This document shows, one piece after another, positions 1-7,936 of a DNA stretch of 64,000 nt. The first letter of the stretch is position 1, and every line of letters begins with the position of its first letter. Made by a program: the position numbers and the translations under genes. The stretch is from Flavobacterium sp. SUN052. GTDB lineage: Bacteria; Bacteroidota; Bacteroidia; Flavobacteriales; Flavobacteriaceae. The notes beneath the pieces were generated by a model that ran no database searches, was not told where the DNA came from, and was given only the letters and a program-made list of their open reading frames with translations. The stretch covers positions 310,001-374,000 of the forward strand of contig NZ_JAPQNS010000001.1 in NCBI RefSeq assembly GCF_028867935.1. Reading direction: 5' to 3'.

Positions 1-137
1 CGGGCAGCAGCCAGCGTTGGTTCCAGAAACTGGGGGCCTTCAGGAAACTCCAGGTTATTGAGCATGTCGATGATCATCAGCGCTACGGGCGATGAATCGG
101 GTGCATTTCCGTGCAAATCGTCATTTTTTGATGCCAT
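1..137 (-). CDS. Isochorismatase-family cysteine hydrolase (N-terminal fragment)
   Basis: The gene runs off the left edge, so only the first 45 codons are visible. After an ATG at 137 the peptide has a short polar leader and then ALMIIDMLNNLEF, the first beta strand of isochorismatase-like hydrolases, with the Asp of the catalytic D-K-C triad in the IID position. An in-frame TAG lies just upstream of the ATG, so no longer start is possible. The family hydrolyses amides or vinyl ethers (nicotinamidase, isochorismatase and similar); the substrate cannot be told from this fragment. It is divergent from the EcsC gene across a 225-bp spacer. Confidence 0.6.
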   Translation of the reverse strand, partial: MASKNDDLHGNAPDSSPVALMIIDMLNNLEFPEGPQFLEPTLAAA

Positions 138-292
138 TCTCTATGCTGTTACTGTTTGTACAATAAACAATTTCGGCCAGTTTTGGCTACTATATCAGTG
201 GAAAAACATTTTTTGAGTGGGTTTAGAGCCATATCCTCACTGTAACGAAATTTTTAGTTGATTACAAAAAGATATTTCGTGATAGGTTGGAG

Positions 293-322
293 GATTCACT
301 GATAAAAAAGATTCACTGATAA
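293..322. repeat. Two 13-bp direct repeats upstream of the EcsC gene
   Basis: GATTCACTGATAA occurs at 293-305 and again at 310-322 with a 4-bp spacer, 41 bp before the EcsC start. The 17-bp periodicity suggests either a small tandem duplication or a direct-repeat binding site. The rest of the 138-362 spacer shows no gene. Confidence 0.5.
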
Positions 323-362
323 TTGACGTTAGTAGTACCGTTAACAAGTTGTAAACAGCGTT

Positions 363-1127
363 ATGGAAACCACGGTCTTATATGATCAGCATGCACTGGG
401 TGAGCTGGCCGTCTGGCAGAACCAGATGCGTAAGCGCCCGTCGTTGGCTAACCGGATTTCAAAGGGATTGCAAACCCGGATGAATCGGCTTATTCCGCAA
501 CGGATTCACGATGTGATCACGGGGGCTATCAAACAAATGACCCGGGCAGTGCTGGCAGGATCAAAATTCACCGCACCAGCTCCTTCGTCCCAACAACCCT
601 TAGCCCTGATGGAGGAGGCTGTTCGGAACCGGATTTTGTGGTACAAGCGGGTTGGGGCCGCTGAAGGGGGAGTGACAGGCGCGGGTGGTATCTTGCTCGG
701 CCTAGCCGATTTTCCCTTGTTGCTGAGCCTGAAAATGAAGTTGCTGTACGATATTGCCGCCCTGTATGGGCATGACGTAAACGACTATCGCGAACGACTC
801 TACGTGCTGCACATATTTCAACTGGCTTTTTCGAGTCAGGAACGGCGGCAGGAGATTTTCAGGCATATGGAGCAGTGGCAGGAATTTGCAGCTACCCTGC
901 CCGATGATATTCACCAGTTCGACTGGCAGACGTTTCAGCAGGAATACCGGGATTATATCGACCTTGCCAAGATGTTGCAGTTAGTACCGGGAATTGGTGC
1001 CGTGGTAGGAGTAGTCGCCAACTGGAAATTGCTTGATCAATTGGGCGAGACAGCGATTCAGGCTTACCGGATGCGGTGGGCAGCTAGCAACTATGTTACC
1101 CAATTACCTAAATTACCAAATCCCTAA
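363..1127 (+). CDS. EcsC family protein
   Basis: A 254-residue protein whose C-terminal two thirds match the EcsC family: an amphipathic helical N-terminal part, then a glycine-rich hydrophobic segment at about residues 100-125 (GGVTGAGGILLGLADFP) and the conserved LYDIAALYG stretch. The family is named after EcsC of the Bacillus ecs locus; its biochemical role is not established, and membrane association is plausible from the hydrophobic segment. No signal peptide is seen. The ATG at 363 follows a 225-bp spacer. The cupin gene begins 12 bp after its stop, so the two may be co-transcribed, though EcsC has no evident link to pectin use. Confidence 0.75.
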   Translation: METTVLYDQHALGELAVWQNQMRKRPSLANRISKGLQTRMNRLIPQRIHDVITGAIKQMTRAVLAGSKFTAPAPSSQQPLALMEEAVRNRILWYKRVGAAEGGVTGAGGILLGLADFPLLLSLKMKLLYDIAALYGHDVNDYRERLYVLHIFQLAFSSQERRQEIFRHMEQWQEFAATLPDDIHQFDWQTFQQEYRDYIDLAKMLQLVPGIGAVVGVVANWKLLDQLGETAIQAYRMRWAASNYVTQLPKLPNP

Positions 1128-1139
1128 ATTACATTGTTA

Positions 1140-1484
1140 ATGCAATCAACCGCTTTTGGTCAACAGTTTGTCGATGCCCAGTCAATACCCTGGGAAACCG
1201 TAGGTGAAAGCCTGCAACGCAAAATTCTGAGTTACGACGCTAACCTGATGATGGTGTTAGTGAAGTTTGAACAGGGTGGGGTAGGAGCTGCCCACGAGCA
1301 TCCGCACACCCAGATGAGTTATATTCAAAGCGGTTCTTTCGCCATTACCATTGGTGGAGTGGAGCAAATTCTGACCGCAGGAGATGCCTATTATATTCCA
1401 CCGAATGTGCGTCACGGAGCCGTATGTAAAGAGGCAGGCATTCTCGTTGACGTATTTACGCCGATGCGGGAAGATTTTGTGTGA
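1140..1484 (+). CDS. kdgF: KdgF-like cupin (uronate-ring opening in pectin catabolism)
   Basis: A single-domain cupin of 114 residues. It carries the metal-binding cupin motif HEHPHTQ, then the GDAYYIPPNVRHG second motif, and ends in FTPMREDF, an ending I associate with KdgF proteins. KdgF helps convert 4,5-unsaturated monouronates from pectin or alginate lyases to the linear keto sugar. The neighbouring LacI, uxaB, pectate lyase and pectin esterase genes fit that role. ATG at 1140 is preferred to a TTG two codons earlier. Its 3' end overlaps the convergent LacI gene by 29 bp. A generic cupin of other function remains possible. Confidence 0.72.
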   Translation: MQSTAFGQQFVDAQSIPWETVGESLQRKILSYDANLMMVLVKFEQGGVGAAHEHPHTQMSYIQSGSFAITIGGVEQILTAGDAYYIPPNVRHGAVCKEAGILVDVFTPMREDFV

Positions 1485-2502
1485 GTTGACTCAGCCCCGA
1501 CGACTCCCGCACGATTAAGCGTGTGGGTAGCTTGTGGGTAGTGGCAGGTGGCAATTGGCGTTTGGCTTCGATACGCTCAATGAGCTGTTCGGCGGCCAGT
1601 TGACCGATCTCCTGAGCAGGTTGCTCAACCGTACTCATGGGCGGGGCCAGCAAATCGGCTACCATCACATTGGTGAACCCAATTAGGGCTACTTGTTCTG
1701 GTATAGCCACACCTCGCCGACGAAGGACAGCCATGCAGCCTAAGGCCACACGATCACTGGCAGTGAAAAACGCGTCGGGAGGGGGTGTTTGATTCAGTAA
1801 ATCGTCGACAATAGGGTCGACCTCGTGTTGCCCCAGATTTACATGCCGAATTAGCGTTTCGTCGTAGGGGAGCTCGTATTGTTGCAGGGCATCCCGGTAG
1901 CCCGCCAGCCGTTCTTTGGTGATCGACAAGTACGTTGGAATGCCGATATGAGCAATCCGCCGACGACCATTCTGAATCAGATGCTCCGTGGCGGCAAAAG
2001 CACCGCCGTAGTTGTCGGCAATTATTTGGGGCGTATCCAGTTCACTCGACACGCGGTCGAAAAGAACAATGGGGAAGTTTTTTTCGTGTAAAGCCTTCAA
2101 ATAACTCACGTCGTGCGTTTGGCTCGACAGAGAGATTAGCAGCCCGTCTACTTTACGGTCCACCGCTTGCTGCACCGTAATAATCTCCCGTTCATAGTTT
2201 TCGTGGCTCTGCATTATAATCACGTGATAGCCCCGATTATAGGCAATCGCTTCGATCCCATTAATTACCTGCGAGAAGAAATTGTTAGCAATCTGTGGGA
2301 CAATGACGCCCAAAACACGACTACGATTTTCTTTAAGACTCAGCGCAATAGGGTTGGGCCGGTAGTTCACGCGCTCGGCATACTCCATCACCAGACGCTT
2401 GGTTTCAGGGCTGATTTCGTAACTGCCCCGCAAAGCCCGCGACACTGTCGAGGTCGACAGGTTCAACGCACGTCCGATATCTTTTATGGTAATGGCGTCC
2501 AA
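1456..2502 (-). CDS. LacI family transcriptional regulator
   Basis: A 348-residue LacI/GalR repressor. Residues 4-23 form the helix-turn-helix (TIKDIGRALNLSTSTVSRAL) and the hinge helix follows near NYRPNPIALSL. Residues 60-335 are the periplasmic-binding-like effector domain (VLGVIVPQIANNFFS, then VDGLLISLSS and PDAFFTASDRVALG). It is divergent from uxaB across 187 bp containing a CCGG-centred palindrome typical of LacI operators, so it probably controls the uxaB-pectate lyase-esterase operon and itself. The inducer is inferred to be a galacturonate-derived metabolite from context only. Confidence 0.93.
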   Translation of the reverse strand: MDAITIKDIGRALNLSTSTVSRALRGSYEISPETKRLVMEYAERVNYRPNPIALSLKENRSRVLGVIVPQIANNFFSQVINGIEAIAYNRGYHVIIMQSHENYEREIITVQQAVDRKVDGLLISLSSQTHDVSYLKALHEKNFPIVLFDRVSSELDTPQIIADNYGGAFAATEHLIQNGRRRIAHIGIPTYLSITKERLAGYRDALQQYELPYDETLIRHVNLGQHEVDPIVDDLLNQTPPPDAFFTASDRVALGCMAVLRRRGVAIPEQVALIGFTNVMVADLLAPPMSTVEQPAQEIGQLAAEQLIERIEAKRQLPPATTHKLPTRLIVRESSGLSQLTQNLPASA

Positions 2503-2596
2503 GTAGCTAAGTTGTTTTTGGTGGCAGAATCTCTAACCAAGTAAGTCAGTTTGGCTAAAATTTACTTGTCAGGCCTCAAGGTAGCTCTGTTGATAA

Positions 2597-2610
2597 CGTT
2601 CCCGGTAACG
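2597..2610. promoter_or_regulatory. Candidate LacI operator
   Basis: CGTTCCCGGTAACG is a 14-bp inverted repeat around CCGG with a single mismatched pair. It lies 80 bp before the uxaB start and 95 bp from the LacI start, in the only spacer between the divergent genes. LacI-family operators are usually CG-centred palindromes of this size. Binding is inferred. Confidence 0.55.
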
Positions 2611-2689
2611 ATTGCGTGAAAAAATTAGATAATTCCTTTTTTTTGACTGGTTGTCGGGCTTAATCTTACCCCTGAAACCCCGATTTTTC

Positions 2690-4246
2690 ATGAACTTGTC
2701 GACTTCTCTTTTGCTTAATCGACCCACTGATGACGCAGTTAGTGTATCCGATTCGGCCCTGTTACAACTGCCTGAAAAGGTGCTACAATTTGGAACGGGT
2801 GTACTGTTGCGAGGCCTTCCCGATTACTTTATCGACAAAGCCAACCGGCAGGGGATTTTCAATGGGCGAATTGTGGTGGTGAAGTCAACGGATGGCGGTG
2901 ATTTATCGGCGTTTCGCAAACAGGACAATCTCTATACACTCTGCATCAGAGGCATTGAGCAAGGGAAAACTGTTGAAGAAAATGTGATTTGTTCGGCCAT
3001 TAGCCGGGTATTGTCGGCCAAAAGCGAGTGGACCGAGGTACTCCAGGTTGCCACCAACCCCGATTTACAACTAGTGCTATCCAACACAACAGAGGTTGGT
3101 ATTCAACTGGTGCAGGACGATATTCAGCAGAGCCCTCCTCAGTCGTTTCCGGGTAAACTGCTAGCCGTTTTATACGCTCGGTATCTAGCTTTTGGTGGTG
3201 ATCCTGCCCGTGGATTAGTAATTGTACCAACGGAATTGATTCCCGACAATGGGACTAAACTCGACGCTATTTTGCTCGAATTGGCACACCGAAACGGATT
3301 GGAAACCGAGTTTATCGACTGGCTCGAATCGGCCAATACCTGCTGTAATTCGCTGGTGGATCGTATTGTGCCTGGCCTGCCTGATGCCAACACGCGAATG
3401 ACTCTCGAAAACCAACTAGGCTATACTGATGAATTGCTAACCGTTGCCGAATCGTTTCGACTGTGGGCTATCGAGGCAGATATAGAGTCAGGTAACGAGA
3501 AACTTCGTTCAGCGCTGTCGTTTCGTGAGGCAGACCCCGGTATCTGGGTGCAGCCCAACATCGACCTGTTTCGGGAGTTGAAGCTGCGACTGCTTAACGG
3601 CACGCACACGCTCAGTTGTGGGCTGGCTTTCCTGCGTGGCTTTTCTACAGTCAGCGAAGCCATGCAGGACGAGGATTTTGCCACGTTTATTCAGAACCTG
3701 ATGCTGTCTGAACTGTTGCCCGGTGTACCCTATCCTATCGAGGAAGAAATAGGGTTGCAATTCGCCAGGGACGTGCTGGACCGCTTTCGGAATTCCTATA
3801 TCGAACACCGTTGGTTGGCTATTACGGTGAATTATTCGACAAAAATGCAGCTGCGCAATATTCCAACCCTGATGCATTTCTACAGGGAATTCGACACCAT
3901 GCCTCGTATAATGGCGTTGGGATTTGCAGCTTACCTGTTGTTTATGCGTGGAGTAGAAGAGCGCGGAGGAGTCTGGTATGGCAAACTGGATGGAGAAGCG
4001 TACCCGATTCAGGACGACAAAGCAGCTTACTTCGCTCAGCTCTGGCAAACGCAATCCCCTCAGGAACTGACACAGACCGTTTTGCAAAATCGCTTGTTGT
4101 GGGGCCATGACCTCGCCAAACTGCCACACTTTTCAGAAGCCGTCGGCTATTATCTGACTCAACTGCTGGCCGACGGGGTAAAGGCGACCATATCGGGCCT
4201 TTCTGTACAACAAAACCCATCCATTACTATTCCCCAATCGGCATGA
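2690..4246 (+). CDS. uxaB: Tagaturonate reductase (altronate oxidoreductase)
   Basis: A 518-residue mannitol-dehydrogenase-family protein. The Rossmann segment VLQFGTGVLLRGLPDYF is near the N terminus. The polyol-dehydrogenase catalytic signature K-x4-N-x2-H is intact (K298, N303, H306 in LKLRLLNGTHT). Length and sequence match UxaB, which reduces tagaturonate to altronate with NADH in galacturonate catabolism. A TTG start 13 codons upstream is open, but the ATG at 2690 gives the usual N terminus. The stop overlaps the next gene's start as ATGA, so this is the first gene of a three-gene pectin operon under the divergent LacI regulator. Confidence 0.88.
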   Translation: MNLSTSLLLNRPTDDAVSVSDSALLQLPEKVLQFGTGVLLRGLPDYFIDKANRQGIFNGRIVVVKSTDGGDLSAFRKQDNLYTLCIRGIEQGKTVEENVICSAISRVLSAKSEWTEVLQVATNPDLQLVLSNTTEVGIQLVQDDIQQSPPQSFPGKLLAVLYARYLAFGGDPARGLVIVPTELIPDNGTKLDAILLELAHRNGLETEFIDWLESANTCCNSLVDRIVPGLPDANTRMTLENQLGYTDELLTVAESFRLWAIEADIESGNEKLRSALSFREADPGIWVQPNIDLFRELKLRLLNGTHTLSCGLAFLRGFSTVSEAMQDEDFATFIQNLMLSELLPGVPYPIEEEIGLQFARDVLDRFRNSYIEHRWLAITVNYSTKMQLRNIPTLMHFYREFDTMPRIMALGFAAYLLFMRGVEERGGVWYGKLDGEAYPIQDDKAAYFAQLWQTQSPQELTQTVLQNRLLWGHDLAKLPHFSEAVGYYLTQLLADGVKATISGLSVQQNPSITIPQSA

Positions 4247-5286
4247 CCCGTTTATTCTTAAGTCTCTGTGTTGTTCTGCAATTCGGCCTCATCGGGTGTT
4301 GCATTGGTAAGTCTACCGAAGCGCCTAAAGACTCAGTGGCTGAGCGGATGCTGTTGTTTCAACGGGCAAACGGAGGCTGGCCGCAACCAGGTGGTGACCC
4401 GATCAAGTACGAAAAAGCGCTGACTAAACAGGAAGAAGCCAAACTGGTTGCTGATCGGGGAAAAACAGATGCAACTATCGACGATGGTGCCACAACCAGA
4501 GAAATTAACCATCTCGTTGCCGCGTTTGCCAAAACAAAGAACCCCACCTATCTCCAGGCTGCCGAACGAGGTATTGCCTATTTGCTATCCGCACAGAATG
4601 CGGCAGGTGGGTGGCCGCAGTTTTACCCCGATTCGAGCAGTTACCACCCCCACATTACCTACAACGACGGGGCCATGGTGGCTGTGCTTTGGGTAATGGA
4701 ACATGCTGCTACGGGTACCGACGGGTTTGAGGCAGTGGATAAAACACTGGCGGCTCGGGCCGGGGGAGCCGTTAAGAGAGGTTTGCAATGCATTCTGAAA
4801 ACCCAGTATAAGCAACACGGTAAACTCACTGCCTGGTGTGCCCAACACGACAGCCATACCCTTCTGCCCGCCAAAGCCCGCATGTTCGAACTGCCATCAT
4901 TAAGCGGCAACGAAACGGTGGGGATAATTAGGTTTCTGATGCACGTCGATAACCCATCTGCCGAGATAAAGCAGTCGGTTCAGGCCGCCGTGGCCTGGCT
5001 CGAATCCGTGAAACTGACGGGTATTGCCGTGAAAGACATCAGCGATCCGTCGCAGAAATCAGGTCGCGACCGGATTGTGGTGGCAGACCCAGCGTCGACA
5101 CTTTGGGCGCGGTTTTATGATCTTGATACCAACGAGCCGTTCTTTTCGGGGCGAGACAGTGTCCGGAAAAAGACGCTTGCTGAGATTGAGAATGAACGGC
5201 GCGTTGGCTATGCCTGGTATGGTACCTGGCCGGCACAACTACTCAAAAAAGACTACCCGGCCTGGGTTAAGAAATGGGGAAAGTAA
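4243..5286 (+). CDS. Pectate lyase, PL10 family, probable lipoprotein
   Basis: A 347-residue PL10 pectate lyase. The export signal ends in LIGC, a lipobox, so the enzyme is probably lipid-anchored in the periplasm or outer membrane. The mature part has the (alpha/alpha)-toroid motifs of PL10: ANGGWPQ near residue 45, GGWPQFYPD and ITYNDGAMV, and the C-terminal block ERRVGYAWYGTWP. The family cleaves polygalacturonate by beta-elimination. It overlaps uxaB by four bases (ATGA). The downstream esterase would remove methyl groups and expose substrate. No SusC/SusD pair is present in the window. Confidence 0.88.
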   Translation: MTRLFLSLCVVLQFGLIGCCIGKSTEAPKDSVAERMLLFQRANGGWPQPGGDPIKYEKALTKQEEAKLVADRGKTDATIDDGATTREINHLVAAFAKTKNPTYLQAAERGIAYLLSAQNAAGGWPQFYPDSSSYHPHITYNDGAMVAVLWVMEHAATGTDGFEAVDKTLAARAGGAVKRGLQCILKTQYKQHGKLTAWCAQHDSHTLLPAKARMFELPSLSGNETVGIIRFLMHVDNPSAEIKQSVQAAVAWLESVKLTGIAVKDISDPSQKSGRDRIVVADPASTLWARFYDLDTNEPFFSGRDSVRKKTLAEIENERRVGYAWYGTWPAQLLKKDYPAWVKKWGK

Positions 5287-5300
5287 ATAGACAATGGGAA

Positions 5301-7262
5301 ATGAGAATGATATATAGAGTTCTGTTAGTGGTTTTGCTGGCTCTATCGGCAATAAATACAACGCTGGCGCAACAGCAACGCCTGATCGTAGCGAAAGATG
5401 GTTCGGGTAATTTCACCACGGTACAGGCTGCGCTGAATGCCATCCCGATGGAGAACAGAACGCCCATTGTGGTACAGATTAAGAAAGGTGTATATAATGA
5501 AAAATTGACCCTCGACTCGACCAAGCATTTTGTAACGCTGATAGGCGAGGACAAGGCTACAACCATTCTGACATACAATGATTTTTCGGGCAAAGTAACG
5601 TCGCCCGATGCCCGGACACTGACTACATCAACGTCGGGCTCATTTTATATTTATGGCAACAATTTCCGGGCCGAGAACCTGACCTTTCAGAACACGGCCG
5701 GACCCGTTGGGCAAGCTGTTGCGGCATTTGTTACGGGCGACCGGGTTGTGTTTGTCAATTGCCGTTTTCTGGGTTTTCAGGATACACTCTATACTGGGAG
5801 CCCCCGCCATTGGGGTAGGCAGTACTACAAAGACTGCTATATTGAAGGGGCTACCGACTTTATTTTTGGGTCAGCCACGGCGGTATTTGATCATTGTACG
5901 GTGTTCAGCAAAGCAGGTGGGCATTACGTAACGGCAGCCTCAACGCCAGAAGGCAAGGCGTTTGGGTATGTTTTTATGAACTGCATACTCACCAACGAGC
6001 CACCTGCTGAAGTTTTAGGAACACAAATGCCGCCTTCACAAGGTGCACCTGCTAACGATGTTTATTTGGGTAGACCCTGGCGTCCGTTTGCAAAAACGGT
6101 GTTTATCAATTGCCAGCTTGGCCCACATATCAAACCCGAGGGATGGCACAACTGGAGCAAGCCGGATGCCGAAAAAACGACGCTCTACGCCGAATACAGT
6201 TCGACTGGGGTGGGTGCCGGACCACAAAGCCGCGTCGCCTGGTCGAAGCAACTGACTCCTGACGAAGTTCGAAAATACACGTTGTCAACCATTTTGGGCG
6301 GTGACGATAACTGGCAGCCCGGTTTGGCATCGGGACGTCAAAATGGGCTGACGGGCATTCGGGATACCTCGTTTACAGTGTGGAGCAGCTACCAGAAACT
6401 GAAGAAACAGTACCCCGCCATGCAAATTGTTCTGCCTAAGGTGCCTTCAACGGTAGAAGCCGACCTGAATGTGGTGTATTGCAACCAAAACGGGCGCGAA
6501 CTTCACCTCGACGCGTTTTACCCAGCCAAGTCGAATCGTACGAAGCCGCGCCCGGCCGTGTTGCTTATTCATGGTGGCGGCTGGCGTTCCGGCGATCGTT
6601 CGCAACAAGTTCCGATGGCGCAGCAGTTGGCCGCAAATGGTTATGTGGCCATTACGGCAGAATACCGCCTGTCGACCGAAGCTTTGTATCCGGCGGCTGT
6701 ACATGACCTGAAAGCCGCCGTTCGCTGGTTGCGGGCCAATGCCCGTGCTTACAATATTGATACCAACCGGATCGCTACACTGGGCTGTTCGGCGGGGGGG
6801 CAACTGGCTTCGTTGTTAGGAGTAACGGGAGACATGGCCAAGCTGGAAGGAGCCTCTGCTTGCCACAAAGGCCATTCCAGTGCTGTTCAGGCCATTGTTG
6901 ATGTAGACGGACTGGTGGCATTCGATCATCCGGAATCGGGGGAGGGAGATGATCGGAAATCTACTTCGGCAGCTACCTATTGGTTTGGTGGCCCCAAAAC
7001 CGAGACTCTATCCCTCTGGCACGAATCATCGCCCCTTACCTATGCCGATCGGCAAACGGCACCGATCCTTTTCCTGAATAGCTCGGTGGACCGGATGCAC
7101 GCGGGCCGCGATGATTTAATAAGCAAGCTCAAAGCGCGGGGTATTTATTCCGAAGTCCACACCTTTGCCGATGCGCCCCACCCGTTCTGGCTATTTCAGC
7201 CGTGGTTTACCCCAACAATGACGTACACAGTCAATTTTCTGAATAAGGTGTTTAAGCAATAG
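5301..7262 (+). CDS. Bifunctional pectin methylesterase (CE8) / alpha-beta hydrolase esterase
   Basis: A 653-residue exported fusion. After a signal peptide ending near TTLAQ, residues ~25-340 are a CE8 pectin methylesterase with both catalytic aspartates (D161 in QDTLY, D186 in DFIFG) and the substrate arginine R258 in YLGRPW. Residues ~385-650 are an alpha/beta hydrolase of the acetylesterase type, with the HGGGW oxyanion motif, nucleophile S497 in GCSAGG, D597 and H627. Together the halves could strip methyl and acyl groups from pectin before the PL10 lyase acts. The start is chosen at ATG 5301, giving a normal signal peptide; ATG 5307 is equally possible and an ATG at 5274 would overlap the lyase. 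The acyl specificity of the second half is inferred. Confidence 0.87.
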   Translation: MRMIYRVLLVVLLALSAINTTLAQQQRLIVAKDGSGNFTTVQAALNAIPMENRTPIVVQIKKGVYNEKLTLDSTKHFVTLIGEDKATTILTYNDFSGKVTSPDARTLTTSTSGSFYIYGNNFRAENLTFQNTAGPVGQAVAAFVTGDRVVFVNCRFLGFQDTLYTGSPRHWGRQYYKDCYIEGATDFIFGSATAVFDHCTVFSKAGGHYVTAASTPEGKAFGYVFMNCILTNEPPAEVLGTQMPPSQGAPANDVYLGRPWRPFAKTVFINCQLGPHIKPEGWHNWSKPDAEKTTLYAEYSSTGVGAGPQSRVAWSKQLTPDEVRKYTLSTILGGDDNWQPGLASGRQNGLTGIRDTSFTVWSSYQKLKKQYPAMQIVLPKVPSTVEADLNVVYCNQNGRELHLDAFYPAKSNRTKPRPAVLLIHGGGWRSGDRSQQVPMAQQLAANGYVAITAEYRLSTEALYPAAVHDLKAAVRWLRANARAYNIDTNRIATLGCSAGGQLASLLGVTGDMAKLEGASACHKGHSSAVQAIVDVDGLVAFDHPESGEGDDRKSTSAATYWFGGPKTETLSLWHESSPLTYADRQTAPILFLNSSVDRMHAGRDDLISKLKARGIYSEVHTFADAPHPFWLFQPWFTPTMTYTVNFLNKVFKQ

Positions 7263-7268
7263 GATGTT

Positions 7269-7303
7269 GGCAGGTTGGGGGCGGTGCGCCGTTGCGACCT
7301 GCC
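7269..7303. terminator. Hairpin between convergent genes
   Basis: GGCAGGT (7269-7275) pairs with ACCTGCC (7297-7303), and GGCGG/CCGTT-type pairing is possible inside the loop. It sits exactly between the convergent esterase and maf genes. No strong T-run follows, so terminator function is moderate inference. Confidence 0.4.
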
Positions 7304-7307
7304 GACT

Positions 7308-7880
7308 CTATTGAAACTTTTTTAATTCCTGATAAACCCGGTGCGTGGGTAGCCCCATAACCGTGTAAAAAGACCCTTCGAGCCGCTCGATGCCTACGAG
7401 GCCAATGAAATCCTGAGCACCGTATGCACCGGCTTTATCGAACGGGGTGCATTCGCGGATGTAGTACTCAATTTCGAGATCGTTCAGGGGGGCGAACTGG
7501 ACCGTAGTTTCGTCGGTGAACGATTCCATTCCCGTTGGCGACAGAATACAAACGCCCGTTCTGACGCGGTGGCTACGCCCCGACAGGCTCCGGATCATGC
7601 GGTGCGCATCGGCGGCATCCTGCGGTTTGTTCAGAATCTGATCATCTAAAATCACGACGGTATCGGCGCACAAAACAATCCGGTTGCCGAGGTCAGCTAC
7701 GAATTCAGTGGCTTTCTGACGAGCGAGGTATTCAGCTACCTCGTCGGCGGGCATATCGGCGGGAAAGGCTTCGTCGGTAGGGCGGGTTTCGATGGTGAAC
7801 TGGAAGCCCGCATCGGTCATCAACTGTTTTCGGCGGGGCGAACCAGAGGCCAGCACAAGGGGGTATTGGAGTGAAATCAT
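7308..7880 (-). CDS. maf: Maf-like nucleoside triphosphate pyrophosphatase
   Basis: A 190-residue Maf/HAM1-type protein. It has the N-terminal signature LASGSPRRKQL, the CADTVVILDDQILNKP motif with the catalytic and metal-binding acids, and the C-terminal YGAQDFIGLVG and FYTVMGLP blocks. The family hydrolyses non-canonical or modified nucleoside triphosphates (dTTP/UTP type) to monophosphates in the cytoplasm. The start is taken at the internal ATG 7880, because a nine-codon upstream extension is not conserved in the family. It is divergent from the MFS gene with only 56 bp between the starts. Confidence 0.92.
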   Translation of the reverse strand: MISLQYPLVLASGSPRRKQLMTDAGFQFTIETRPTDEAFPADMPADEVAEYLARQKATEFVADLGNRIVLCADTVVILDDQILNKPQDAADAHRMIRSLSGRSHRVRTGVCILSPTGMESFTDETTVQFAPLNDLEIEYYIRECTPFDKAGAYGAQDFIGLVGIERLEGSFYTVMGLPTHRVYQELKKFQ

Positions 7881-7912
7881 GCCACAAAAATATAATCCGT
7901 GTGCCATCTTTT

Positions 7913-7920
7913 TATCTTTG
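7913..7920 (+). promoter_or_regulatory. Bacteroidota -7 box for the MFS gene
   Basis: TATCTTTG matches the TAnnTTTG -7 element of the primary sigma factor in this phylum. It lies 16 bp before the GTG start, which supports the shorter start of the transporter. No clear TTG -33 element is visible. Confidence 0.45.
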
Positions 7921-7936
7921 GCTAAAATCCCTGTTT

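Noticed and set aside
3509-4129. A 206-codon open frame antisense to uxaB
   Set aside because: It is fully inside a well-conserved gene; its translation shows no motif and no start signal.
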